A stretch of 64,000 bases of DNA from an uncultured Prevotellaceae bacterium (GCA_902775475.1 CACYME010000016.1:1-64000); one strand, 5' to 3'. Numbered from the stretch's first letter, positions 49,802 through 58,374 are shown. The notes: a model not told the origin generated them from the letters alone. Made by a program: numbers and translations.

Positions 49802-52800
49802 TTAGAACGTCAGGTTCAGGCCGAGGGTGAACGTGCGGGCACGAGGATAGAGACCGCTGTCTACACGGGCACCGTAGCCGCCGAGGATGACTTCGGGGTC
49901 GAGGCCCTTATAGCTGGTGATGGTAAAGATGTTCTCCACCTGACCGAAAACGCTGATGTTAGAGGCGAAAATCTTCTGTGCAACGGTCTTGGGCAGTTGG
50001 TAGGCCAGCTTGAGGTACTTCAGCTTCAGGTAAGAGCCATCCTCGACAAAGTAGTTCGACATGCGGGTCTCGTTGTTGTTGTCCACCATCGTCAGGGCGG
50101 GGATGCTGGCACCGGTGTTCGTGGGACTCCAGGCATCGAGGATGTCTACGCCGTGGTTGGTCGAGGAGCCGCCACCGTAGTGCATGAACTCCAGCTGGCG
50201 ACGTGTAGTGTTGTAGATGTCGAAACCAAACTCACCGCTGAAGAAGGCCGAGAGGGTGAAGTCCTTATAGCTCAGGTCGAGGTTCAGACCCATAGCGAAG
50301 TCGGGATTCGGGTCGCCGATGATGCAGCGGTCGGCATCATCGACGACACCATTGCCGTCGATGTCGCGGAAGATGAGTCGGCCTACGCCCTTACCCTGCT
50401 GGATGGCGTGGTTACTGACCTGGTCTTCGTTCTGGAAGATGCCGTCGCAGACGTAGCCGTAGTAGACGCCCATCGGCTGGCCCACCATCAGGCGGTAGTC
50501 GCCGCCCTGCGAGGTCACCACGTCGTTGAACTTCACCAGCTCGTTCTTATACTGAGAGAGGTTAAGCGTGCCGTTCCACGAGAAGTCGCCATACTGCGGC
50601 GAGCGGTAGGTCATGGTCAACTCCCAGCCGTTGTTCTTCATCTCGCCGGTGTTCATCCACATGGCAGCACCCTCGCCTTCCACCGAGAGCGTCGGGGGAA
50701 TGGTGAGCATGTCCTTGGTGTTCTTCCAGAAGTAGTCGAACGAGAGGCTGAGCGCTCCGCCGAAGAGGTTGGCATCCAGACCGAGGTTGGTCTGTGTGGT
50801 GGTCTCCCACTTCAGGTTGCGGTTGCCGCTGCTGGCAGCCACGATGCCGGGCACCACCGAGTTGTTCGTGCCGTTCAGGTCGTAGGAACCGTGACGCAGG
50901 TTGTAGGCGTAGCGGGTATAGTAGGCGTAGTTGTCGCTGATGGCAGAGTTACCGTTCTGTCCCCAGGCCAGGCGCACCTTCAGGTCGCCGATGATGTCGT
51001 TCTTTGGGAAAAACTTCTCCTCGCTGACACGCCAGGCAGCCGAGAAGGCGGGGAAGACACCCGAGTTGTTGTCCTTGTGCAGGCGCGAAGTGGCATCGCG
51101 GCGCAGCGTGGCGCTGACAAGGTAGCGGTCGGCGTAGTTGTAGTCGAGCTTGCCGAAGAGCGAGAACAGGGCCCACTCGGCCTTGCCGCCGCCGACGGTC
51201 TGCTCGCCGCCACCAGCACCGATCTGCATGTAGTCAACATCCTCGAAGGCGTAGTCGCGGTTGGCTCCGTTCAGGTCTTCAGAGCGATACTTGATGAACT
51301 CCGAGCCGAGCAGGGCGTTCAAATGGTGCACGCCGGCGAAAGTCTTCATGTAGTTGGCGGTGTTGGTCCAGGTGTAGGTGTCGCCCTGTCCGTAGGCACG
51401 GCTCACGCTGTTCATGTCGCTGGGCTGGATGCGACGACCCAGGTTCTTGTTGAAGAACTGAGTGTGCTCAATGCCGAGGTTCGACTTCAGCGTCAGACCG
51501 TCGATGGGCTTGATGTCGATATACGCATTGCCGAAGATGCGCCACGACTCGTTCGAGTTGTCGCGTCCGTTATACAGCTCGTGCACGGGGTTGGCAATGT
51601 CCGACCCGCTGAGCACCATCGGGTTCGTGTACGTGCCGTTGGCATCGGTGACGGGGATGGCGGGGTGCTGGCGCATGGCGGTATAGGGGATGCCGCGGTC
51701 GTCGCCGGTGCCATAGCCACGGTCGGTCCACTGGGCAATCATGAGGTTTTCACCCACACTGAATACCTTACTTATATTATAGGTGGAGTTCAGGCGAGCG
51801 GTGTAGCGACGGTAGAAGGTGTTGTTCATCAGACCGTTCTGGTTGATGTAGTTGCCGGAGAGCATGAACGAGCCCTTCTCGCTGCTGTTGGAAACCGAGG
51901 CCGAGAGGTTGTTGGTCCAGGCAGAGGAGAACACCTCGTCCTGCCAGTCGGTGTTGGCAGCATGCACCTTGCCGTCGGCATCGAGATACTCACGCAGCTG
52001 GGGCTGGTCGCCACTGCCGTAGAAGGGATGCGAGGCCACGAGTCCGGCGTTCTGGTTGGCCGTCCAGTAGGCACGTCCCCACTGCTCGGCGTCCATCACC
52101 TCATACTGCTTGGCGATGGTGTTCAGCGAGGCTGTGTAGTTCACGTTCACGCTGACCTTGTCGCCCTTGCCCTTCTTCGTGGTGATGATGATGACGCCAT
52201 TGGCGGCTCGGCTACCATAGATGGAGGCGCTGGAGGCATCCTTCAGCACCTGTATGCTTTCAATGTCGGCGGCGTTCAGCGAGTTCAGGTTCTCGGTGGT
52301 GGCCACACCGTCGATGACGTAGAGGGGCGAGGCGCCGTTGACCGTACTCATACCACGCACGCGGATAGAGGCGCCGCCACCGCCGGGGGCAGCATCGGTG
52401 ACGATGTTCACGCCAGGCAGCTTGCCCTGCATGGAATTGAGCATGTTGGGGTCGCTTTCGCTCTTCACACCCTTCATGTCCATCACGGCCACAGCGCCGG
52501 TGAGGTCGGCCTTGCGCTGCACCTGATAGCCCGTCACCACCACCTCGGCCAGCTGGGCGGCGTTGTCCTTCAGGGTTACCTTCATGCCATTCTGGGCGGC
52601 CACTTCCTGCTTGTCGTAGCCAATGTAGGAGATGACCAGCGTTGTGCCCGCTGCCACCTTCAACTTGAAGTTGCCGTCGAAGTCGGTCACCGTGCCGTTC
52701 GACGTTCCTTTCTCCATCACGGTAGCGCCGATGACACCTTCGCCGAGGTCGTCGACCACCGTTCCCGTGATCATTCCCGTCTGCGCATACATCAATGTAC

Positions 52801-52849
52801 ACGCCACGAGAGCCAACAGGCTCATCAGGATTCGTTTGGTTTGTTTCAT
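49802..52849 (-). CDS. SusC-like TonB-dependent transporter (SusC3)
   Basis: 1015 residues from the ATG at 52849. Signal peptide ending LMYAQ, regulatory beta domain (GMITGTVVDDLGEGVIGATV), SusC signature LAEVVVTGYQVQRKADLTGAVAVMD, plug motifs ASIRVRGMSTVNGASPLYVIDGVAT and SIYGSRAANGVIIITTK. The barrel ends FTLGLNLTF. It imports fructo-oligosaccharides with SusD3. A longer reading to 52957 crosses the promoter and was rejected. It heads SusC3-SusD3-SGBP3, and its operator region is the most elaborate of the six. Confidence 0.96.
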   Translation of the reverse strand: MKQTKRILMSLLALVACTLMYAQTGMITGTVVDDLGEGVIGATVMEKGTSNGTVTDFDGNFKLKVAAGTTLVISYIGYDKQEVAAQNGMKVTLKDNAAQLAEVVVTGYQVQRKADLTGAVAVMDMKGVKSESDPNMLNSMQGKLPGVNIVTDAAPGGGGASIRVRGMSTVNGASPLYVIDGVATTENLNSLNAADIESIQVLKDASSASIYGSRAANGVIIITTKKGKGDKVSVNVNYTASLNTIAKQYEVMDAEQWGRAYWTANQNAGLVASHPFYGSGDQPQLREYLDADGKVHAANTDWQDEVFSSAWTNNLSASVSNSSEKGSFMLSGNYINQNGLMNNTFYRRYTARLNSTYNISKVFSVGENLMIAQWTDRGYGTGDDRGIPYTAMRQHPAIPVTDANGTYTNPMVLSGSDIANPVHELYNGRDNSNESWRIFGNAYIDIKPIDGLTLKSNLGIEHTQFFNKNLGRRIQPSDMNSVSRAYGQGDTYTWTNTANYMKTFAGVHHLNALLGSEFIKYRSEDLNGANRDYAFEDVDYMQIGAGGGEQTVGGGKAEWALFSLFGKLDYNYADRYLVSATLRRDATSRLHKDNNSGVFPAFSAAWRVSEEKFFPKNDIIGDLKVRLAWGQNGNSAISDNYAYYTRYAYNLRHGSYDLNGTNNSVVPGIVAASSGNRNLKWETTTQTNLGLDANLFGGALSLSFDYFWKNTKDMLTIPPTLSVEGEGAAMWMNTGEMKNNGWELTMTYRSPQYGDFSWNGTLNLSQYKNELVKFNDVVTSQGGDYRLMVGQPMGVYYGYVCDGIFQNEDQVSNHAIQQGKGVGRLIFRDIDGNGVVDDADRCIIGDPNPDFAMGLNLDLSYKDFTLSAFFSGEFGFDIYNTTRRQLEFMHYGGGSSTNHGVDILDAWSPTNTGASIPALTMVDNNNETRMSNYFVEDGSYLKLKYLKLAYQLPKTVAQKIFASNISVFGQVENIFTITSYKGLDPEVILGGYGARVDSGLYPRARTFTLGLNLTF

Positions 52850-52889
52850 TTTCTTTCCTTTTTTGTTGGTTAGTACTAAAATCATGCTG

Positions 52890-52987
52890 CAAAAGTACGA
52901 ACAACGGGGAAAGGAAAAATAAACAAATCGTTCATCGCGGCCAAATATTGTTACCATGTAACATTTTTGCGCTACGATGAACGATTT
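52890..52987 (-). promoter_or_regulatory. Operator-promoter of SusC3, with nested inverted repeats
   Basis: The -7 box TACTTTTG on the minus strand is at 52890-52897. CGTTC (52929-52933) and GTTAC (52950-52954) have the shared 31-nt and 21-bp spacing. In addition AAATCGTTCATCG (52925-52937) is repeated perfectly inverted at 52975-52987, enclosing GTTAC-cat-GTAAC (52950-52962). Confidence 0.72.
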
Positions 52988-53009
52988 TTCTTAATGGCAG
53001 TCGGAAGAA

Positions 53010-54611
53010 CTATTGTCTGACGTCGGTGGGGCTCTGCCCAAACTCTTCCTTGAAGCACTTGGTGAAGTAGCTGGGAGCAGTGAAGCCCACGGCGTAGGCC
53101 ACCTCGCTGATGGTCTTGTCGGTGGTGAGCAGCATCTGGTAGCCACGGTTCAGGCGAGCGGTGCGAACCAGCTCTACGGGCGAGGAACCAGAAATGGACT
53201 TCACCTTGCGATAGAGCTGTACACGGCTCAGATTCATGTCGGCAGCCAGGTCCTCGACGCTCAGCTCGCTGTCCTGCAACCGTGCCTCGACGACCTCCTT
53301 GAAGCGGGTGATGAAGGAAGAGCCGCCCCCTGCCTCCCTCAATCCCCCCAACTGAGGGGAAGTGGCTGCGCCGGATTCGGCGGCAGAGTTAACTTCGGTA
53401 GCCTCCCCCTGTTGGGGGAGATTGGTGGGGGCCGCCTCCTCCTGTTGGGGGAGGTTGGAGGGGGCCGCCTCCTCCATGTTCCACAGATTGCTGACCACAC
53501 GCTGACGCCGCAGGCTGATTTTCCCTCGGCGATAGAGGGAGAAGAAGAAGACCACCAGCAGGATGAGCACGAAGGCGCAGCATCCAAGGACTATGATAAC
53601 GCGCTGTGTGCCAAGCTCCTGCAGATAGACATTCGCCTTCTGCTTCAGGCTATTCAGATAGGTTGAGCGGCGCTGCGTCTCCTCGTTCAGCATGAGCAGC
53701 ACGCGGGCGTTGTCATGGGTCACCAGTGCGGCCATCAGCATGTTCTCTTTCTCATAAGGCTTGCCTTTCAGGATGTCGACGGCCAGCTGCAGCACATCGT
53801 CGCCACGCGTAGGATAAATATAGGAGGCATCGAGAACAGAGTCGCGCACGCACTCCAGTCCCCCACCCTCGCCTGGCAGGCCATCGATGCCACAGAACTT
53901 CGTAGCCTGATTGGTGCTGAGTGCAGAGAGGGCCTTGCGGGCTCCCACAGCCATGCGGTCGTTCTGCCCGAAGACGAAGTCAATATGGTTCAGGTCGCCG
54001 TCATACTGCCCGATGGCCTCGACGGCGCTGTCCTCCGTCCAGTCGCCCTGAAGCGCTGCCACCAGCTCAATGCCGGGATAGTGCGAGAGCGCATCGGTGA
54101 AGCCGCGGTGGCGCTCAATGGCTGGCGACGACCCCTTCAGGCCCATTATTTCGAGCACCCGCCCGTGGCCATTCAGCTGGGTGGCAATGTACTCGCCCAT
54201 CTGTCGGCCCATCTCCTCGTTGTCGGCACCTATGTAGGCGGTGAACTTCTGCGAATCGGTCTTGCGGTCGAAGACAATGACGGGAATGCCCTTGTCGAAG
54301 GCGCGGTCGATGGCCGACGAGAGGGTGCCCACCTGGTTGGGAGCCACGATGAGCAAGTCGATGCCCTGGGCTACGAGGCTGTCCACCTGTGCTATCTGGC
54401 GCTCGTCGCTGTCGTCGGCCGAAGCGAAGCGCAGCTCCACGTCGTCGTGGAAGTAGGTGCCCATGAGCAGCTCGTCGTTCAGCTTGTTGCGCCAGATGTC
54501 TTGCGAACACTGGGAAACACCTATCACATAATGTTCTTTTTTCTCTGTGCAGGAAAGGGACAGCCAGGCCAGCCCAATACACATTATATAATAATAGAAT
54601 ACCCTTTGCAT
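53010..54611 (-). CDS. Regulator 3: membrane-tethered sugar-binding/AraC protein with repeat-made linker
   Basis: 533 residues. Lipobox-like SLSC (18-21). Periplasmic sugar-binding domain 25-320 with FDRKTDSQKFTAYIGADNEE, homologous to regulators 1 and 2. Membrane helix at 337-358. The cytoplasmic linker (about 379-430) is EEAAPSNLPQQ, EEAAPTNLPQQ, then GEATEV and SPQLGGLREAGGG, encoded by 33-bp direct repeats and an inverted C/G-rich palindrome. The AraC domain (435-531) has LSRVQLYRKVKSISGSSPVEL and VAYAVGFTAPSYFTKCF. No kinase, ATPase or receiver remains. It should sense a sugar in the periplasm and control SusC3, 160 bp downstream. Coupling through such a low-complexity linker is unusual. 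Confidence 0.87.
   Translation of the reverse strand: MQRVFYYYIMCIGLAWLSLSCTEKKEHYVIGVSQCSQDIWRNKLNDELLMGTYFHDDVELRFASADDSDERQIAQVDSLVAQGIDLLIVAPNQVGTLSSAIDRAFDKGIPVIVFDRKTDSQKFTAYIGADNEEMGRQMGEYIATQLNGHGRVLEIMGLKGSSPAIERHRGFTDALSHYPGIELVAALQGDWTEDSAVEAIGQYDGDLNHIDFVFGQNDRMAVGARKALSALSTNQATKFCGIDGLPGEGGGLECVRDSVLDASYIYPTRGDDVLQLAVDILKGKPYEKENMLMAALVTHDNARVLLMLNEETQRRSTYLNSLKQKANVYLQELGTQRVIIVLGCCAFVLILLVVFFFSLYRRGKISLRRQRVVSNLWNMEEAAPSNLPQQEEAAPTNLPQQGEATEVNSAAESGAATSPQLGGLREAGGGSSFITRFKEVVEARLQDSELSVEDLAADMNLSRVQLYRKVKSISGSSPVELVRTARLNRGYQMLLTTDKTISEVAYAVGFTAPSYFTKCFKEEFGQSPTDVRQ
53328..53477. repeat. 33-bp direct repeats and inverted palindrome in the regulator 3 linker
   Basis: Two 33-bp units (53409-53441 and 53442-53474) with CTCCCCCAACAG ends, then an inverted CCCCTCAGTTGGGGGG palindrome near 53345-53360. 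Confidence 0.8.
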
Positions 54612-54633
54612 CTTAAAAAAATCTTTCGGACTG

Positions 54634-54641
54634 CAAAGTTA
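54634..54641 (-). promoter_or_regulatory. -7 box for regulator 3
   Basis: TAACTTTG on the minus strand, 22 nt before the start codon. The upstream region is occupied by the MITE at 54686-54944. Confidence 0.6.
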
Positions 54642-54685
54642 GGTATTTTTTTGCAAACAGATACTTTTTTACGGCAAAATTTTTA

Positions 54686-54944
54686 GGTAATGATATAGCA
54701 GTTGACCTGTTTGTGCGTAGTCGTACCTGCCGATAAAGCTCGAAAGACCTCTCGCTTCCCCACAGCAGCAGGGATGCGGGGAAAAAGGCGGCGACAAATG
54801 GGGACCAGGCCACACCGGAGCGGGAAAAAGACCACGCCTTTTCCGTTGGCAGCGGACGGGGAAATTATTGGCAGCGGCCGCTGCCTTCCTTGCTGAGAAC
54901 AGGGGAGAAATACGCACAAATAGGTCAACTGCTATATCATTGCC
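54686..54944. mobile_element. MITE-like element, 259 bp, with 34-bp terminal inverted repeats
   Basis: Left end 54686-54719 begins GGTAATGATATAGCAGTTGA. The right end 54911-54944 is its reverse complement at 32 of 34 positions. Both ends are flanked by AATTTTTA (54678-54685 and 54945-54952), an 8-bp target duplication. The interior is GC-rich and holds no transposase or credible gene. It sits in the 369-bp gap upstream of regulator 3. An 8-bp duplication occurs in several insertion sequence families, so the parent is undetermined. Confidence 0.85.
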
Positions 54945-54980
54945 AATTTTTATGACATGCGTAAAGTTCCCCTGTCGAGT

Positions 54981-55868
54981 TTATGCCTTGACGGGCTCCA
55001 TGTGGATGCTGATGTGTGTCGACTTGCCGAAGCGCTCTTTCAGCTTGTGCTCAATGGCGGTGGCACGTTCGTGGGCCTCGCTGAGGGGTGTGTTGCCGTC
55101 CATGCGTATATGGGCTTCGATGGCTATGCGGTTGCCAATACGGCGCGTACGTAGATTGTGAGGCTCTGAGACATCAGGAACCGAGCTGATGATGGCGGCT
55201 ATCTCCTGCTCGGTCTCCTCGGGCAGCGAGCGCTCGGTCAGCTCATCGACGCTGGCTTTCAGCAGTTTGAAGGCTACCCTGACGAGCATCAGACCAACGA
55301 CAATTGAGGCTAAGGGGTCGAGCACAGCCCAGCGACGCCCCATGAAGATGGCTCCGCCAATGCCTACGGCGGCACCAATGGAGGAGAAGGCATCGCTGCG
55401 GTGGTGCCAGGCGTTGGCAATCATGGCCTGCGAGCTGAGCGCATGGCCACGGACAGCGGTATAGCGGAACAGCGCCTCCTTCACGACGATGGAGAGCAGC
55501 GCAGCCCAGAGGGCGAGCATGCCCGGCGTCTGCAGTTCCGCTCCCCCAGCCCACTGCACGACCTTCAGCACGGCGGCAACGATGATGCCGGCAGCTGCTG
55601 CAAGGAGGGCAATGCCAATGATGAACGTGGCGAAGGTCTCGAACTTGCCGTGCCCATAGTCGTGCGACCGGTCCTGCGGCTTGGCGCTCAGGCGGACGAA
55701 GACCAGCACCACAATGTCGGTGATAAAATCGGACAACGAGTGGACGGCATCGGCCATCATGGCCGAGCTATGGGCAAAGATGGCAGCGAAGAACTTAAAA
55801 GCGAGCAGCACCGCGTTACCGGCGCTGCCCACTAAAGTCACTCTGTAGATTTCCTGTTCGCGGGTCAT
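54981..55868 (-). CDS. Cation diffusion facilitator metal exporter
   Basis: 295 residues with six membrane segments. The metal-site residues of the CDF family are in place: HSSAMMADAVHSLSDFITD in helix 2 and HHRSDAFSSIG in helix 5. DYGHGKFETFATF lies between helices 2 and 3. The cytoplasmic C-terminal domain (220-295) ends in GKSTHISIHMEPVKA. It would export divalent metal, such as zinc or iron, in exchange for protons. It lies 25 bp after the GH127 gene on the same strand and may share its transcript, though the functions seem unrelated. Confidence 0.92.
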   Translation of the reverse strand: MTREQEIYRVTLVGSAGNAVLLAFKFFAAIFAHSSAMMADAVHSLSDFITDIVVLVFVRLSAKPQDRSHDYGHGKFETFATFIIGIALLAAAAGIIVAAVLKVVQWAGGAELQTPGMLALWAALLSIVVKEALFRYTAVRGHALSSQAMIANAWHHRSDAFSSIGAAVGIGGAIFMGRRWAVLDPLASIVVGLMLVRVAFKLLKASVDELTERSLPEETEQEIAAIISSVPDVSEPHNLRTRRIGNRIAIEAHIRMDGNTPLSEAHERATAIEHKLKERFGKSTHISIHMEPVKA

Positions 55869-55893
55869 ATCGCTATGCCTATGCTATTCGGGG

Positions 55894-58269
55894 CTATTCA
55901 TTCTTTACAAGTCTCACACCGTAGATTTCGCCAATCTGCTTACGGGGCTTGGCCACGAACTTCACACGGACCTGCGTCTTGCCCTTCAGCAGGTCGGCAG
56001 GTATGGGATAGGTCTCGTACTTGAACTCCGAGATGCGGTACTTGCCCGTGTTGTTCACCGACTGCACCAGCACGTCGTCTACGAAGATGTCGAACTCATG
56101 GCTCTTCCACTCACCCACGCCCCAGTATTTCAGGCGGAGGCTGAGGTCGGTGCGGCCCTCGGTCTGCATTAGATAGCTGAAGTAGTGGCCGTCGCGGGCG
56201 TCGCGCCAGAACACGTCGTTGGTGTTGCCTGTCTGCGAGCGGTCGGTCTCCATCTTGTGGTCGGTCTCGGGCTGCTGCTCGCCGGGCTGCACCTTGTCAA
56301 CGGTGCGGGCCTCCAACTCCTGACGCTCCTGCTCTTCCTTCGCCAGTTTGGCAAGATAGTCGTTGTAGCTCGACTCCGTGAGGGCCAGCCAGTACATCAT
56401 GTAGCGCGAGTCGTGAATCTCGAAGAAAGGCTGCAGCTCGTTTTGGATGGCGTTTTCCATCTTTGTGCCCAACGTGAAGTGCAGGGGCTTGCCAGGTATG
56501 GGCTTCAGCTGGTTGGCGATGTCCTCAATACGGTTGTTCACCAGGATGGGGGCCTCGTTGATGGGCAGCTTCTTGCCGCTGGCATACTGTCCGAAGCGAC
56601 TGTCGTCGGCTATCAGATGAGCCATGTCCTCCGTGCCCGTTTTCATGCCGAGCAGGATGGGGCCGTGCATCAGTGCGATGTACTGCGGCACGTTGGGCAG
56701 GTACTTGATGCTGTTGTGCATAGGGAAGCTGATGTCCACCACGTCGCCCTTCTTCCACTTGCGGTCGATGCTGACGTAGGACGACGGACCGCTGACGACA
56801 GCAACGGGCTGGCCATTCACTATCACGGAGAACTTCCCTGGCATCACCCAGCCAGGATAGCGCACCAACAGCGGGAACTGCCCCTTGCCACTGGCGATGG
56901 TAATGCGGGAGGTCTCGCCGTAGGGGAACTTCGTATCTTGACGGAGCACGACGCCTTTCTCTTTCCAGTTCAGCTCCGAGCTGACAAAGAGGTTCACGTA
57001 GAGGGCATCGCCAACATGGGTATAGATGAACTGCCCGTATTTGCCGTGGTTCTCCATGCCCGTGCCCACGCAGCACCACATGGCCTCATTGGGTGCCGAG
57101 TAGTTACGATAGTGGCGCGGACGGGCGGGGGTGAAGTAGACATAGCCACCGTGCTCAGGATGCTGCGACGAGAGGATGTGGTTGAAGGTGGCCAGCTCAT
57201 AGTAGTCGGCGAAGCGGGCTTCGGGGTTGCGGCGGTGCAGCGCCTCGGTGAGCTTCAGCATGTTGTTGGTGTTGCAGGTCTCGGGGCCGTCGATGTCGTT
57301 GATGAAGTCCATGCAGGCCTCACGGCTGGGGAAGTGCTCACGGCGCGAGTTGCCACCGAAGGCCAGCGAGCGCTGCCCCGTGACGATGTCCCAGAAGAAC
57401 TGGGCGGCATCGTGGTAGCTCTCATTGCCCGACAGTTCGCTGATGCGCTCAAAGCCCACCACCTTGGGCACCTGCGTGTTGGCGTGCATGTTGTCGAGGT
57501 TGTCCACGCGCTGCGACATCGGCGTCAGCAGCCTGCGATGCGAGAATCGCCGGGCCACATTAAGGTACTTCTGCTCGCCCGTGATGGCGTAGGCATCAAC
57601 CAGCACCTCGTTCATGCCGCCGTGCTCGTTGCCCAGCATGCGCTCCATCTGCTCGTCGCTGAGACCCGCCGTCAGGTCGATGGCCCAGTCGCAGAAGCCA
57701 AGGAAGAGCTTCTTCGCCTGCTCGTTGCCACAGTAGAGCCATGCATCGCGCAGGCCGGCAAACATCTTATGCAGATTATAGAACGGTGCCCACGCGCCGG
57801 AGTAGACACCGAAGTCGCCCTTCTTGAAGTTGCTCCAGATGTTCACGCTGTTGGGCATGCCGCCCACGTAGCCCCTGCCCCACTCCGGGTGGTTCTTCAC
57901 GTTGGCATCGGCACAGAGCTGCAGCTCACCAATCATATACTCCATGCGCTGGCGGCACTCCTCGTTGCCCGTGGCGGCGTTCATCGCCATCGCCGTCAGA
58001 TAGTGGCCACCCACATGGCCATCGAGCCCGTCCCAGTTGGGATAGGCCTTCGCCCGTGGCTCCAGGCCGGCCTCCTTGCGGTAGGGTGCCAGCAGATGGT
58101 CGCAGTCGTACTTCAGCAGCGTCTCGATGTTCAGGTCGCGGGCATGCTTCAGCGGCCCGTCGAGCAGGGTTACGTCGCCGAGGGGGAACTCGTCGGAATA
58201 CAGTTTGTCTTGTGCTTGACCAGCCACCACAGCGACAGCCAGACATCCAATTAATGCGAATCTTTTCAT
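55894..58269 (-). CDS. GH127 family glycosidase, probable beta-L-arabinofuranosidase
   Basis: 791 residues with a signal peptide (MKRFALIGCLAVAVVAGQAQ) and no lipobox. The (alpha/alpha)-barrel sequence is typical of GH127 (former DUF1680): DGHVGGHYLTAMAMNAATGNEE, EWGRGYVGGMPN, EHGGMNEVLVDAYAITGEQKYL. The zinc and catalytic residues expected from the family are visible: Glu and Cys in GPETCNTNNM and the adjacent pair in MWCCVGTGMENHGKYG. The C-terminal region adds a beta-sandwich (about 650-790). It probably removes beta-L-arabinofuranose from plant glycans in the periplasm. It does not obviously belong to the fructan pathway. Confidence 0.9.
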   Translation of the reverse strand: MKRFALIGCLAVAVVAGQAQDKLYSDEFPLGDVTLLDGPLKHARDLNIETLLKYDCDHLLAPYRKEAGLEPRAKAYPNWDGLDGHVGGHYLTAMAMNAATGNEECRQRMEYMIGELQLCADANVKNHPEWGRGYVGGMPNSVNIWSNFKKGDFGVYSGAWAPFYNLHKMFAGLRDAWLYCGNEQAKKLFLGFCDWAIDLTAGLSDEQMERMLGNEHGGMNEVLVDAYAITGEQKYLNVARRFSHRRLLTPMSQRVDNLDNMHANTQVPKVVGFERISELSGNESYHDAAQFFWDIVTGQRSLAFGGNSRREHFPSREACMDFINDIDGPETCNTNNMLKLTEALHRRNPEARFADYYELATFNHILSSQHPEHGGYVYFTPARPRHYRNYSAPNEAMWCCVGTGMENHGKYGQFIYTHVGDALYVNLFVSSELNWKEKGVVLRQDTKFPYGETSRITIASGKGQFPLLVRYPGWVMPGKFSVIVNGQPVAVVSGPSSYVSIDRKWKKGDVVDISFPMHNSIKYLPNVPQYIALMHGPILLGMKTGTEDMAHLIADDSRFGQYASGKKLPINEAPILVNNRIEDIANQLKPIPGKPLHFTLGTKMENAIQNELQPFFEIHDSRYMMYWLALTESSYNDYLAKLAKEEQERQELEARTVDKVQPGEQQPETDHKMETDRSQTGNTNDVFWRDARDGHYFSYLMQTEGRTDLSLRLKYWGVGEWKSHEFDIFVDDVLVQSVNNTGKYRISEFKYETYPIPADLLKGKTQVRVKFVAKPRKQIGEIYGVRLVKNE

Positions 58270-58366
58270 TCTCCGATATTTGTTATTGTGTTACTATTAT
58301 ACTTCATTGTCAAATGGCTAAAAGGCCCTGGGGCACGCATTATGTCGCCCCGCGCCAACGATGTTG

Positions 58367-58374
58367 CAAAATTA
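58367..58374 (-). promoter_or_regulatory. -7 box for GH127
   Basis: TAATTTTG on the minus strand, 97 nt before the start codon. GTTGC and GTGAC lie at the 31/52-nt positions but match the pentamer consensus poorly. Confidence 0.5.

Noticed and set aside
49760-52873. 1037-codon plus-strand frame opposite SusC3
   Set aside because: Composition is Val/Gly/His-rich with no domain; it mirrors the SusC3 codons and has no promoter or neighbours that fit.
54702-54896. Small frames inside the MITE as a candidate transposase or peptide
   Set aside because: At most about 80 codons, Arg/Pro/Gly-rich, no catalytic motif; consistent with a non-autonomous element.
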